From contig CP051233.1 of assembly GCA_017792425.1 (NCBI GenBank), positions 2,536,319 to 2,600,318 of the forward strand: DNA of 64,000 nt, given 5' to 3'. The first letter of the stretch is position 1; each line of letters begins with the position of its first letter. This DNA is from Thalassovita sp. Its GTDB lineage: Bacteria > Pseudomonadota > Alphaproteobacteria > Rhodobacterales > Rhodobacteraceae. The notes under the pieces are model-generated. The model was given only the letters and a program-made list of their open reading frames with translations, searched no databases and was not told the DNA's origin. A program made the position numbers and the translations under genes. Shown here one piece after another: positions 8,986 to 18,903 of the stretch.

Positions 8986-8986
8986 C

Positions 8987-9350
8987 ATGTCGTTCCATGG
9001 TTTCATGGACGCCTACCAGTAGGTCTGGAAAGGTCAGGACAGCGACGGATCGCTGCAATTTTCACGCTCGGCGTCAATACTGGAACACTCCGTTCCAGGT
9101 ACAGGGCACGGTTGAAAAACGGGTGACCGATAGGGACCGGATCCAGCTACCAGAAGACATCCACGTCCGCTACGATGTGCTGGGCAAGACCCACTGGAAC
9201 CGGATTGCCCGACCGCAAGTCCAGTGATCCCTTACCGCACATCGTGCTGGACCGGGCCTTGCTGGAAGTTTTTGACGACAACGGGCTGGCAACCAAGGTG
9301 AATATCTGGTGGCACTCCACTCTGCGCCCCTCCGGGTCACCGGCGGCATG
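8987..9350 (+). pseudogene. Decayed remnant of an unidentified gene
   Basis: The 422 bases between dnaB and alr hold no intact gene, but coding-like pieces appear in three successive frames. From 8987 one frame reads MSFHGFMDAYQ, a stop, then VWKGQDSDGSLQFSRS. The next piece, in the frame ending at 9227, contains QYWNTPFQVQGTVEKRV and LPEDIHVRYDVLGKTHWN. The third, ending near 9350, contains DPLPHIVLDRALLEVFDDNG and KVNIWW. Taken together they look like one short protein broken by at least one stop and two frame changes. The family is not recognised. A chance reading is possible, so confidence is low. Confidence 0.35.
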
Positions 9351-9407
9351 ATGCCCGCAAGCTGCCTTTGCGCTTGACCATTTCCGGCACTCTGTCAAAA
9401 CACCCGC

Positions 9408-10451
9408 ATGGCTACTGCGACACTGACAATTGACCTGAACGCCCTAACCGACAACTGGCGGGCACTTGATGCGCTGACGGGCGACGGTGTAGAAACCGCT
9501 GCCGTGGTCAAGGCGAACGGCTATGGCTTGGGGGCGTCCCGCGTGGCACGTGCGCTTGCCAATGCCGGGGCCCGAAGGTTTTTTGTCGCCGCTGCAGAAG
9601 AAGCCGCCGCCGTGCGCGAGGCGCTGGGGCCCGGGCCGGAAATCTGTGTGTTTTCCGGGCATATGGCCGGGGACACCGACATGATCCATGATTTGTATCT
9701 GGTGCCGATGCTGAACTCGATTGACCAGATGTTGCGCCATGTAGAGGCGTTGCCGGGACATCCTTTCGGTGTGCAATTGGACACCGGGATGAACCGCTTG
9801 GGGATGGAGCCCGCCGAATGGGCCGCATTGCGCGACATCGCGCTGGCGCAGAATATCCAGTTGATCATGTCCCACCTTGCCTGCGCGGATGAACCCGATC
9901 ACCCGATGAATGCCCACCAACTACAGGTGTTCAAAGAGATGACCGAGGGCTGCGATGTTCCCCGGTCCTTGTCCGCGACCGGCGGCATCCTGCTGGGGCC
10001 AGAATATCATTTCGACATCACCCGCCCCGGTATCGGCCTCTATGGCGGTCTGCCCTTCGATCGGGCGCGCCCGGTGGCGCATGTCAGCCTGCCGATCATC
10101 CAGATCCGTGACGTCGCAGAGGGCGAAACCGTCGGTTATTCCAATACATGGACGGCAGGCCAACCGTCCCGTATCGCCACCGTTTCTGGCGGGTATGCTG
10201 ACGGTATCCACCGTGCGATGGGGCCGAAGACCTCTCTTTTCCATGGAGACGCCCCCTGCCCGATCCGCGGTCGCATTTCGATGGACCTGATCGGAGTCGA
10301 CATTACGCATCTGGACGAAGAGCCGAAATATCTGGACCTGCTGACCCCGCAACAGACGGTGGACATGCTGGCCGACAACGCCGGCACCATCGGGTATGAA
10401 ATCCTGACCTCTATGGGCGCGCGCTATCGCCGCCGGTATGTAAGCGCATGA
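9408..10451 (+). CDS. alr: Alanine racemase
   Basis: Alr interconverts L- and D-alanine with pyridoxal phosphate and supplies D-alanine for peptidoglycan. The PLP-binding lysine is Lys35 in AVVKANGYGLGA, the family signature. VQLDTGMNRLGM, SHLACAD, RPGIGLYGG, VGYSNTW (the second catalytic tyrosine region) and GRISMDLIGVD complete the fold. The 347-residue length is normal. The stop overlaps the start of the mlaE-like gene by 4 bases (ATGA), so it is co-transcribed with the lipid-transport genes. Confidence 0.96.
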   Translation: MATATLTIDLNALTDNWRALDALTGDGVETAAVVKANGYGLGASRVARALANAGARRFFVAAAEEAAAVREALGPGPEICVFSGHMAGDTDMIHDLYLVPMLNSIDQMLRHVEALPGHPFGVQLDTGMNRLGMEPAEWAALRDIALAQNIQLIMSHLACADEPDHPMNAHQLQVFKEMTEGCDVPRSLSATGGILLGPEYHFDITRPGIGLYGGLPFDRARPVAHVSLPIIQIRDVAEGETVGYSNTWTAGQPSRIATVSGGYADGIHRAMGPKTSLFHGDAPCPIRGRISMDLIGVDITHLDEEPKYLDLLTPQQTVDMLADNAGTIGYEILTSMGARYRRRYVSA

Positions 10452-11230
10452 CCCTGACTGCCCCCCTCGCTGCCTTGGGCCGACAGGTGCTGGCCGCGCT
10501 GGCCTTGATCGGGCAGGTCACGTTATATGCCCTGGAAACGGTTTCGCACCTGTTCCGCCCGCCTTTCTATGGCCGTGAATTTCTGCATGCGCTGATTCAA
10601 ATAGGGTGGCTGTCTTTGCCCGTGGTGGGCATGACCACGCTGTTCACCGGCGGCGCGCTGGCCTTGCAGATTTACGCCGGGGGCAGCCGTTTCAATGCCG
10701 AAGCCGTGGTGCCCTCTATCGTGGCAATCGGCATGGTACGTGAATTGGGGCCGGTGCTGGGTGGCCTGATGGTGGCGGCCAGGGTTGCCTCGTCTATCGC
10801 GGCAGAGCTAGGCACTATGAAAGTGACAGAGCAGATTGACGCCTTGGTGACCTTGTCCACCCATCCGATGAAATACCTGACCCTTCCACGCGTGCTTGCC
10901 GCAACCATCGCTGTGCCGGTTCTGGTCGCAGTGGGCGATGCCATAGGGATCATGGGTGGCTACCTGGTCGGCATTTCCCGACTGGGGTTCAATGCCTCGG
11001 CCTATCTGGCCAATACCGTTGATTTTCTTGAAACCTTTGACGTGGTTTCGGGGTTGATCAAGGGGGCGGTGTTCGGCTTCATCGTGGCGCTGATCGGCTG
11101 TTATTACGGGATGAATTCGGGCCGCGGGGCACAGGGCGTGGGCCGGGCCACCAAATCCGCTGTCGTCACGGCTTCGGTCCTGATCTTCGCCGCTAACTAC
11201 ATCCTGACAGAGGTGTTCTTCTCCGCATGA
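10448..11230 (+). CDS. mlaE: MlaE-type lipid ABC transporter permease
   Basis: MlaE-family permeases form the inner-membrane part of the Mla phospholipid transporter, which moves lipids between the two membranes. The 260-residue protein has about five or six hydrophobic helices and the family core REFLHALIQIGWLSLPVV, GALALQIYAG, VRELGPVLGGLMVAAR and the conserved ELGTMKVTEQIDAL loop (near residue 120) that contacts the ATPase. It overlaps alr upstream and mlaF downstream by 4 bases each, a strong sign of translational coupling. The substrate-binding MCE protein (MlaD) and MlaB/MlaC are not in this window, so they are either elsewhere or absent. Confidence 0.9.
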   Translation: MTLTAPLAALGRQVLAALALIGQVTLYALETVSHLFRPPFYGREFLHALIQIGWLSLPVVGMTTLFTGGALALQIYAGGSRFNAEAVVPSIVAIGMVRELGPVLGGLMVAARVASSIAAELGTMKVTEQIDALVTLSTHPMKYLTLPRVLAATIAVPVLVAVGDAIGIMGGYLVGISRLGFNASAYLANTVDFLETFDVVSGLIKGAVFGFIVALIGCYYGMNSGRGAQGVGRATKSAVVTASVLIFAANYILTEVFFSA

Positions 11231-11973
11231 TCGAGTTGACCGATGTCCACAAGGCCTTTGGCGCCAACCGCGTGCTGAAGGGCCTAAATCTGACGATCCC
11301 CAAGGGGACATCGATGGTGATTATCGGCGGATCGGGCACGGGCAAATCGGTGGCGCTGAAATGCGTTCTGGGGCTGGTCAGGCCCGACAGCGGGACAATC
11401 ACCCTGGACGGGCAGGACGTCACCAAAGGGGACCGAGATGCGTTCCTGGCGCGGTTCGGGATGCTGTTTCAGGGCGGCGCACTATTCGATTCTTTGCCGG
11501 TTTGGCAGAACGTCGCCTTTCGCCTGCTGCGCGGATCGCTGAAACGTCCCAAGGCAGAGGCGCGCGAGATTGCCATTGAAAAGCTGCGCCGTGTCGGCCT
11601 GAAACCAGACGTCGCCGACAAGTTTCCGGCGGAACTGTCCGGCGGGATGCAAAAACGCGTGGGGCTGGCCCGTGCCATCGCGGCCGAGCCTGAAATCATC
11701 TTTTTCGACGAACCCACCACCGGGCTGGACCCGATCATGTCCGGCGTGATCAACGAATTGATCCGCGAAATCGTGGTGGAAATGGGCGCGACCGCCATGA
11801 CCATCACCCATGACATGACCAGCGTACGCGCGATAGCCGACAACGTGGCGATGTTGCATGAAGGCGTCATCAAGTGGACAGGGCCGGTGTCGCGGATGGA
11901 TGCTTCGGGCGATCCCTATCTGGATCAGTTCATCCACGGTCGGGCAGATGGCCCGATCGAATCGGTGCGATGA
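11227..11973 (+). CDS. mlaF: MlaF-type ABC transporter ATP-binding protein
   Basis: This 248-residue ATPase powers the MlaE permease encoded just upstream, with a 4-base overlap. It has Walker A GGSGTGKSV at about residues 35-43, a Q-loop in GMLFQGGALFDSL, the ABC signature LSGGMQKRVGLARA, Walker B EIIFFDEPTTGLDP and the switch His in TITHDMTS. The GGAL-FDSL segment and LSGGMQKR wording are typical of MlaF/Ttg2A ATPases and unlike nutrient importers. It is cytoplasmic, bound to the inner membrane. Confidence 0.92.
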   Translation: MIELTDVHKAFGANRVLKGLNLTIPKGTSMVIIGGSGTGKSVALKCVLGLVRPDSGTITLDGQDVTKGDRDAFLARFGMLFQGGALFDSLPVWQNVAFRLLRGSLKRPKAEAREIAIEKLRRVGLKPDVADKFPAELSGGMQKRVGLARAIAAEPEIIFFDEPTTGLDPIMSGVINELIREIVVEMGATAMTITHDMTSVRAIADNVAMLHEGVIKWTGPVSRMDASGDPYLDQFIHGRADGPIESVR

Positions 11974-11997
11974 ACGCAAGGCCGCTGGAGGCGGAGG

Positions 11998-12429
11998 ATG
12001 CTGAAATACCTCAACCTTTCCCTACTGATCCTGTTCCCGATTGCCTGGTTTGCGCCCCTGCTGCGGGCGGGGCTGTTGCCATTGTTCGGGCTAAGTGAAA
12101 TCAGCGTAATTTCCGGCCTGCAAAGCCTATGGGACACGGATGTGTTTCTGGCCCTGGTCGTCACCGTCTTTGCCCTGTTCGCGCCGTACCTGAAAACCAT
12201 TGGCCTGGCGTTGATCCATTTCGGTCTGCTGGACCGGCGCACGCTGCCCGCGCTGAACCTGCTGGGCAAGCTGGCGATGGCGGATATCTTCCTGATCGCG
12301 CTGTACATCACAATCGCCAAGGGCATCGGCGTTGGCACGATCCAGGCCGCCTGGGGGCTGTACCTGTTCACTGGCTGCATCCTGGCGTCGCTGGCAATTT
12401 CCTATGCCGCACGCAAGGAACCGGTTTGA
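11998..12429 (+). CDS. Paraquat-inducible protein A-like membrane protein
   Basis: This 143-residue protein has four hydrophobic helices and resembles one PqiA domain. FALFAPYLKTIGLALIHFG and LNLLGKLAMADIFLIALYI (residues 60-105) match the PqiA core, in which a helix-break-helix is followed by a W/A-MxDVF motif, here AMADIFLIA. PqiA proteins work with MCE proteins in envelope lipid handling, which fits the mlaE-mlaF neighbours 24 bases upstream. E. coli PqiA has two such domains and zinc-binding cysteines; this short form has one domain and no cysteine pair. The role in the transporter is inferred from context. Confidence 0.75.
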   Translation: MLKYLNLSLLILFPIAWFAPLLRAGLLPLFGLSEISVISGLQSLWDTDVFLALVVTVFALFAPYLKTIGLALIHFGLLDRRTLPALNLLGKLAMADIFLIALYITIAKGIGVGTIQAAWGLYLFTGCILASLAISYAARKEPV

Positions 12430-12460
12430 CCGCATCCAACCGGTAAGGCATCACTGGCGC

Positions 12461-13825
<1,365 letters not shown>

Positions 13826-13853
13826 CGCGGCAGGGACAGGGACGTACATTCGC

Positions 13854-14408
13854 ATGGAAGGGTTCACGCTCATCGACGGGGTTGTCGCCGCCGTCATCAT
13901 CCTCTCGGCGCTGCTTGCATATTCGCGTGGCGTAGTGCGCGAAGGGCTTGCCATCGCGGGCTGGATCGCCGCCGCCGTGCTGGCCTATATCTTCGCCCCA
14001 CAGGTACAGCCCCTGATCAAGGAAGTTCCCGTTCTCGGCGATTTCATCGCCGATAGCTGCGAGCTGAGCATCATCGCGGCCTTTGCCGCCGTATTCGCCG
14101 TGGCGCTGGTTCTGGCGTCGCTGTTCACACCGCTGTTTGCCACGCTGGTCCAACGGTCGGTTCTGGGGGGGCTGGATCAGGGTCTGGGCTTTCTGTTCGG
14201 CGTGCTGCGCGGCATCCTGCTGGTGGCAATCGCCTTTTTCGTCTACGAAACGGTGATCACATCACAGGACATCCCCATGGTGGACGACAGCAGATCGGCC
14301 AAGATTTTCGCCGCCATGACCGGCAAGATCGAGGACGAAAACCCGGAAGAAGCACTGGGCTGGATCACCAAGCAGTACGAGGAACTGGTCGGCAGTTGCG
14401 AACAGTGA
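13854..14408 (+). CDS. cvpA: CvpA family membrane protein
   Basis: CvpA proteins are small inner-membrane proteins linked to colicin V production, envelope stress tolerance and purF expression. This 184-residue protein has four hydrophobic segments and the family's opening FTLIDGVVAAVIILSALLAY and SRGVVREGLAIAGWIAA. The C-terminal third is polar. ATG at 13854 gives the usual N-terminus. The gene lies between radA and purF, the conserved context. A perfect 20-base-pair inverted repeat follows 4 bases after its stop. Confidence 0.9.
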   Translation: MEGFTLIDGVVAAVIILSALLAYSRGVVREGLAIAGWIAAAVLAYIFAPQVQPLIKEVPVLGDFIADSCELSIIAAFAAVFAVALVLASLFTPLFATLVQRSVLGGLDQGLGFLFGVLRGILLVAIAFFVYETVITSQDIPMVDDSRSAKIFAAMTGKIEDENPEEALGWITKQYEELVGSCEQ

Positions 14409-14412
14409 CACA

Positions 14413-14460
14413 GGCGGACAGATCAGGGCGGGCCATTGGACCCGCCCTGATCTGTCCGCC
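14413..14460 (+). terminator. Perfect 20-bp inverted repeat after cvpA, terminator-like hairpin
   Basis: Bases 14413-14432 are the exact reverse complement of 14441-14460, with an 8-base centre CCATTGGA. The stem is GC-rich and starts 4 bases after the cvpA stop. No run of T follows, so it may stop transcription with help, protect the 3' end, or attenuate read-through into purF. Its apex shares CCATTGG with two other hairpins in the window. Confidence 0.75.
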
Positions 14461-14660
14461 AGCTATGGCCACCCAAATCGGTATTTCCGTTTTCCAACAT
14501 CGCACTAGATCACCTTAGTGAAGGCAGTTGGTGACGCTTGGAACGGAATTGGTGCTTTTTTGCTGCTTTGCGGCATCGCATTTTGTGATCCTTTCGTGAC
14601 AGTCGCCGATTCACACCCTATGTAAGGGCCAACTGCCAGCAACGGATTCGGAGCACAGCC

Positions 14661-16127
14661 TTGACCAAGCTCATGCCTCCCGCTCACCCTTTCGACGACG
14701 ACAAGCTGAAAGAGGAGTGCGGTGTGTTCGGCGTTATCGGCGTTGCCGACGCAGCCAATTTCGTGGCCCTCGGCCTGCACGCGTTGCAGCACCGTGGACA
14801 AGAGGCGGGCGGTATCGTCAGCTATCATCCTGATCACGGGTTCAACAACGCCCGGCGCTTTGGATATGTGCGCGATAACTTTACCTCGCAATCGCTGATG
14901 CAGACGCTGCCGGGGCCATTGGCCATCGGGCATGTGCGCTACTCTACCGCCGGGGCCAAGGGCGCAGCGATCCGCGACGTCCAGCCTTTCTTTGGCGAAT
15001 TCGCAATGGGCGGGGCGGCAATCGCCCATAACGGCAACCTGACCAATGCGGATTCGCTGCGTCGCGAACTGATCGAGCGCGGCTCTATCTTCCAGTCGTC
15101 ATCGGATTCGGAATGTATCATTCACCTGATGGCGCGGTCATTGCAGCGCAACATCCCCGAACGGATGGAAGACGCCCTGCGCCGCGTTGAGGGCGCGTTC
15201 AGCATAGTCGCCATGACCCGTACCAAGCTGATCGGGGTACGCGACCCGATGGGCGTTCGCCCGCTGGTTCTGGGACGTATCGGCGATGGCTGGGTGTTGT
15301 CGTCAGAAACCTGCGCGCTGGACATCATCGGCGCGGAATATGTGCGCGAGATCGAGCCGGGTGAAATGGTTGTCATCAGCGAAAAGAAGGGGATCGAAAG
15401 CCTACGCCCCTTCCGCCCGCAACCGCCGAAGTTCTGTATCTTTGAACACGTTTATTTCTCTCGCCCCGACAGCATCATCGGCGGTCGTTCCGTCTATGAA
15501 ACCCGCCGCCAGATCGGTGTGGAACTGGCGCGCGAGACCCCGGTCGAGGCGGATTTGGTCTGCCCTGTCCCCGACAGCGGCACCCCGGCGGCAATCGGGT
15601 TCGCCCACGAAAGCGGTATCCCGTTCGGCATGGGCATCATCCGCAACCAGTACATGGGCCGGACCTTCATCGAACCGACCGAACAGATCCGCAACATGGG
15701 CGTCCGACTGAAACTGAATGTCAACCGCGCCCTGATCCAGGGCAAGCGCGTGGTGTTGGTGGACGACTCCGTGGTGCGGGGGACGACCAGCCGCAAGATC
15801 AAGGAAATGATCCTGGACGCTGGCGCGGCAGAGGTTCATTTCCGCATCGCCAGCCCGCCCACGGCTTGGCCCTGCTTTTACGGCGTGGACACGCCCCAAC
15901 GTGAAAAACTGCTGGCCGCGACCATGACCGAAGAGGAAATGCGCGAATACCTGTCGGTGGACAGCCTGAAGTTCATCTCTCTCGACGGGCTGTATCGCGC
16001 CGTTGGTGAAGCCCAGGGCCGCAACGCCAAATGCCCGCAACATTGCGACGCCTGTTTCTCTGGTGAATACCCGGTGGAACCCTCGGATATGATCCAGAAA
16101 GGTTTCCGCCTGAAGGCCGCGGAATAA
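14661..16127 (+). CDS. purF: Amidophosphoribosyltransferase
   Basis: PurF makes phosphoribosylamine from PRPP and glutamine, the first committed step of purine synthesis. The 488-residue protein has the class II glutamine amidotransferase domain with catalytic Cys near residue 20 in KEECGVFGVIG, HVRYSTAG and AHNGNLTNA, and the phosphoribosyltransferase domain with the PRPP loop VVLVDDSVVRGTTS at about residues 365-378. Start: TTG at 14661 has GGAG 7 bases upstream, while ATG at 14673 has no spaced site, so TTG is preferred; either leaves a short propeptide before the Cys. A strong terminator follows. Confidence 0.97.
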   Translation: MTKLMPPAHPFDDDKLKEECGVFGVIGVADAANFVALGLHALQHRGQEAGGIVSYHPDHGFNNARRFGYVRDNFTSQSLMQTLPGPLAIGHVRYSTAGAKGAAIRDVQPFFGEFAMGGAAIAHNGNLTNADSLRRELIERGSIFQSSSDSECIIHLMARSLQRNIPERMEDALRRVEGAFSIVAMTRTKLIGVRDPMGVRPLVLGRIGDGWVLSSETCALDIIGAEYVREIEPGEMVVISEKKGIESLRPFRPQPPKFCIFEHVYFSRPDSIIGGRSVYETRRQIGVELARETPVEADLVCPVPDSGTPAAIGFAHESGIPFGMGIIRNQYMGRTFIEPTEQIRNMGVRLKLNVNRALIQGKRVVLVDDSVVRGTTSRKIKEMILDAGAAEVHFRIASPPTAWPCFYGVDTPQREKLLAATMTEEEMREYLSVDSLKFISLDGLYRAVGEAQGRNAKCPQHCDACFSGEYPVEPSDMIQKGFRLKAAE

Positions 16128-16165
16128 ATCCAGCGCCGGGGCATTCCCGGACAAGGAATTGATCG

Positions 16166-16202
16166 GGGCGCCCCGCAGTTTATGCGGCGGCGCCCTTCTT
16201 TT
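16166..16202 (+). terminator. Rho-independent terminator after purF
   Basis: GGGCGCC-CCGCA, loop GTTTA, TGCGG-C-GGCGCCC form a 12-base-pair stem with one bulged C, followed by TTCTTTT. It lies about 40 bases after the purF stop, in the right direction to end that transcript. Confidence 0.9.
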
Positions 16203-16345
16203 GCGCGGATAGGCGCATATCAAGGGCACATGTCAGCGGACAACCGCCCAGCAGAGGCCCCTCGGATAGTTTGGTGCTTCCTTTCGTTCTCTGCATCCGC
16301 CATATGCCGCCGCGCAGCATCGGAATGCTGTGCAACCCGGCGTAA

Positions 16346-16648
16346 ATGATGACCACCGACTCTGCTGGCGATGAATCCGTCGCGTCTGATGAAACCACCC
16401 CGACAAATGACACCGTCGTCAGCAATGCGACCATCCCGGGCGTAATGCCGAAAAAGGGTCTGACCCTTCTGGGTACAATCGTCACACCGTCCGGTGCGCG
16501 GGCGCTGCTGCGGCATTCCGCTGGCGGCGTTGAACAAGTCGGCCCCGGCGACAAGGTATCGGGACACGAGGTTGCTGCGATCGAAGACGGATTTATCCTG
16601 CTATCTCGGGCCGGAGAGACAAAGCGCCTGACCTTGCCGTTGCACTAG
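16346..16648 (+). CDS. Small protein with a PilP/GspC-like homology region
   Basis: The 100-residue product has an acidic, Ser/Thr-rich first third and then a compact beta-rich part: LLGTIVTPSGARALLRHSAG, then VGPGDKVSGHEVAAIEDGFI and a final strand RLTLPLH. This pattern (GTI..P.G.RALL, GD.V.G..V..I) resembles the homology region of type II secretion protein C and of PilP, inner-membrane proteins that bind the secretin. There is no signal peptide or membrane helix in this frame. An open stretch in another frame, 16229-16349, ends overlapping this start (AAATGATG), so the N-terminus may have been lost by a frameshift or the two may be coupled. Gene reality is moderate; function is inference. 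Confidence 0.5.
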   Translation: MMTTDSAGDESVASDETTPTNDTVVSNATIPGVMPKKGLTLLGTIVTPSGARALLRHSAGGVEQVGPGDKVSGHEVAAIEDGFILLSRAGETKRLTLPLH

Positions 16649-16707
16649 GCTTGCGACACTGCTCCTTGACGCTTAGGTTGCCACAAGCCTGAGAATGAAG
16701 GAACGCG

Positions 16708-17271
16708 ATGTCGCTGCTTGCCCTGGATGCCCGATGGCGCCGTTTCAACGACGAAGCCCGCACCTGTCCCTGTTGTGGCCGGCGGTTTTCAGGGATTTAC
16801 GATCTGGGCTTCGATCATCCCTCTGACTGGTCACATGATGCACGCGGCGACGCCCCTTTCGTCAAGGAAGGGGAGGATCAACTGTCCCCAGACCTGTGTC
16901 GTCATGGCGACAACAGATACCTGCGCGCAGTGCTGTCCATGCCAGTGCAAGGCGCGGAAGAATCGATTCTGATCACGCCCTGGGTGCAGGTCAGCCCGGA
17001 AATCTTCTATGGATACTTGGAAACATGGGACGACCCGTCAGCCCCCCTGCCCCCAAGCGCCGAAGCGATCCTGGCGAATGACTTGCCCGGCCTGGCGGCT
17101 GCTGGCAGCCTCATGACGGCAGCGTTTCCCAACCGCGACGCCCGTCCCATCCTGTCATTCAGAGACAGCACACTGAACCAGCCAATGACACAGGGCATCA
17201 GTTTTGACCGGCTTCTGGACCTTTACGCTGCCTTCGGTGATGACATTCGCCCGCACCTATTGCGCGACTGA
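16708..17271 (+). CDS. DUF2199-like protein
   Basis: This 187-residue protein has an N-terminal zinc-ribbon-like ARTCPCCGRRFSGIYDLGFD (Cys-x2-Cys, residues 17-36), then LCRHGDNRYLRAVLSMPV and LITPWVQVSPEIFYGYLETW. These features match the DUF2199 family, whose function is not known. No membrane segment or signal peptide is seen. A GAAGGAA ribosome-binding site precedes the ATG by about 6 bases. It stands alone between the short PilP-like gene and an SDR gene. Confidence 0.75.
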   Translation: MSLLALDARWRRFNDEARTCPCCGRRFSGIYDLGFDHPSDWSHDARGDAPFVKEGEDQLSPDLCRHGDNRYLRAVLSMPVQGAEESILITPWVQVSPEIFYGYLETWDDPSAPLPPSAEAILANDLPGLAAAGSLMTAAFPNRDARPILSFRDSTLNQPMTQGISFDRLLDLYAAFGDDIRPHLLRD

Positions 17272-17372
17272 ACAGGGATGTCCCTTCGCCCGAACGGGAT
17301 GGGCGTTTACGCCTCACCAAGAGCCTTGTGAAATCACTTGACCTGCCTGCCGTTTCGGCCCACATCGCCACC

Positions 17373-18017
17373 ATGACACAGAAAATAGCCCTCATCACCG
17401 GTGCGACGCGTGGCCTGGGCGCAGGTATGGCCGAAGCGCTCTGCCAGACGCATCACATCGTTGCCGTTGGGCGCACCACCGGTGCGCTGGAAGAACTGGA
17501 CGACCGTATCAAGGCGCTTGGTGGTCAGGCGACGCTGGCGCCGATGGATATCACGAACATGGACGCAATGGCGCAGCTCTGTCGTTCCATCTATGATCGC
17601 TGGGGCAAGGTGGATGTCTGGGTGCACACGGCCGTTCACGCGGCAGCGCTATCCCCGGCGAATTTCATCGACCAAAAAGATTGGGACAAATCGGTCGCCT
17701 GCAATGTGACCGCGCCAGGCAAACTGATCCCCTTCCTGGCGCCCCTTCTGGGTGAAGCCGGTACTGCGGTATTTTTTGACGACCCCCACGGCGGAGAGAA
17801 GTTCTTCGGCTCCTACGGTGCAACCAAGGCTGCTCAGGTCGCCTTGGCGCGCAGTTGGGCGGCAGAAACGGCCAAGACCGGCCCCCGGATTCATATCTTG
17901 GAACCGGCCCCAATGGCCACGGCCACCCGCGCCCGTTTCTTCCCCGGCGAAAACCGCAGCGCCCTGGCAGACCCCAAGGCCGAAGCGCGCCGCCTGCTGG
18001 ACAGCCTGACACTCTGA
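17373..18017 (+). CDS. Short-chain dehydrogenase/reductase family protein
   Basis: The 214-residue protein has the SDR nucleotide-binding glycine motif TGATRGLG at residues 9-16, a DVWVHTAVHA strand in the place of the usual NNAG motif, and the catalytic pair Tyr148-x3-Lys152 in SYGATK. The serine usually found about 13 residues before Tyr is not there (FFDDPHGG), so activity may differ from standard SDRs. ATG at 17373 puts the nucleotide-binding strand at residue 5, as usual. Substrate unknown. No neighbour gives a pathway. Confidence 0.78.
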   Translation: MTQKIALITGATRGLGAGMAEALCQTHHIVAVGRTTGALEELDDRIKALGGQATLAPMDITNMDAMAQLCRSIYDRWGKVDVWVHTAVHAAALSPANFIDQKDWDKSVACNVTAPGKLIPFLAPLLGEAGTAVFFDDPHGGEKFFGSYGATKAAQVALARSWAAETAKTGPRIHILEPAPMATATRARFFPGENRSALADPKAEARRLLDSLTL

Positions 18018-18120
18018 CAGAAGCGTCGCCGCACCACCCACAGGTTATTTCGGCGCTGACGCTTGCCCCGCTTCCGGCACGCGGCTACTAAAGGTCAGAA
18101 ACGGCAGCAGGCGGTGCAAC

Positions 18121-18903
18121 ATGCGCATTCTCATCACGAATGACGACGGAATCAACGCGCCGGGATTGGAAGCGTTGTTCGAAATCGCGCAGGATCTTGC
18201 TGGCCCGGATGGCGAGGTCTGGACCGTCGCACCTGCCTTTGAACAATCCGGCGTCGGGCACTGCATCAGCTACACCCACCCGATGATGCTGACAAAGATG
18301 GGTGATCGGCGATATGCCGCCGAAGGCAGCCCCGCGGATTGCGTGCTGGCAGGCCTGCACCACGTCATGGGCGATGAAACCCCTGACCTGATCCTGTCCG
18401 GGGTGAACCGTGGCAACAATTCTGCCGAGAACGCTCTCTATTCGGGCACTTTGGGGGGCGCGATGGAGGGGGCATTGCAGCGGATTCCGTCGATTGCGTT
18501 GTCGCAATACCTCGGCCCCTATAATTTCCAGGCTGACGACCCATTCGAAGCCGCCCGCATCCATGCCCCTGTGGTCATCCGCAAAATCCTGGACAGTTGG
18601 CCCGTGGAAAATGGTGGTTACCGACTGTTTTTCAACGTCAATTTCCCACCTGTCCCCGCGCGGGACGTGCTGGGGATGAAAATCGCACCACAGGGTTTCC
18701 GCGAGCACACCCGCTTTGCCTGTGAACCGCATCTGTCACCCTCGGGCCGGCAGTTTCTGTGGATCCGGGGCGGCGACCAACACCGGCCCACGGCAGAAGG
18801 CACGGACGCACAGGTCAACCTGGCGGGATACATCTCGGTCACACCGATGCGCGCGGACCTGACCGACCATGCCCTGATCGACTCCCTGAAGGGACTGGAA
18901 TGA
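18121..18903 (+). CDS. surE: 5'/3'-nucleotidase SurE
   Basis: SurE is a metal-dependent phosphatase acting on nucleoside monophosphates, associated with stationary-phase survival. The 260-residue protein opens with the signature MRILITNDDGINAPG, where Asp8 and Asp9 bind the metal; APAFEQSGVGHCIS and ILSGVNRGNNSAENALYSGTLG hold the Ser and Asn metal ligands. The stop overlaps the pcm start by 4 bases. The order surE-pcm-nlpD-like matches the E. coli stationary-phase cluster. Confidence 0.96.
   Translation: MRILITNDDGINAPGLEALFEIAQDLAGPDGEVWTVAPAFEQSGVGHCISYTHPMMLTKMGDRRYAAEGSPADCVLAGLHHVMGDETPDLILSGVNRGNNSAENALYSGTLGGAMEGALQRIPSIALSQYLGPYNFQADDPFEAARIHAPVVIRKILDSWPVENGGYRLFFNVNFPPVPARDVLGMKIAPQGFREHTRFACEPHLSPSGRQFLWIRGGDQHRPTAEGTDAQVNLAGYISVTPMRADLTDHALIDSLKGLE

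Noticed and set aside
14461..14660. Possible purF promoter or purine riboswitch in the cvpA-purF gap
   Set aside because: No clear -35/-10 pair and no purine riboswitch-like conserved core could be read by eye; the gap only holds the cvpA hairpin and the purF ribosome-binding site.
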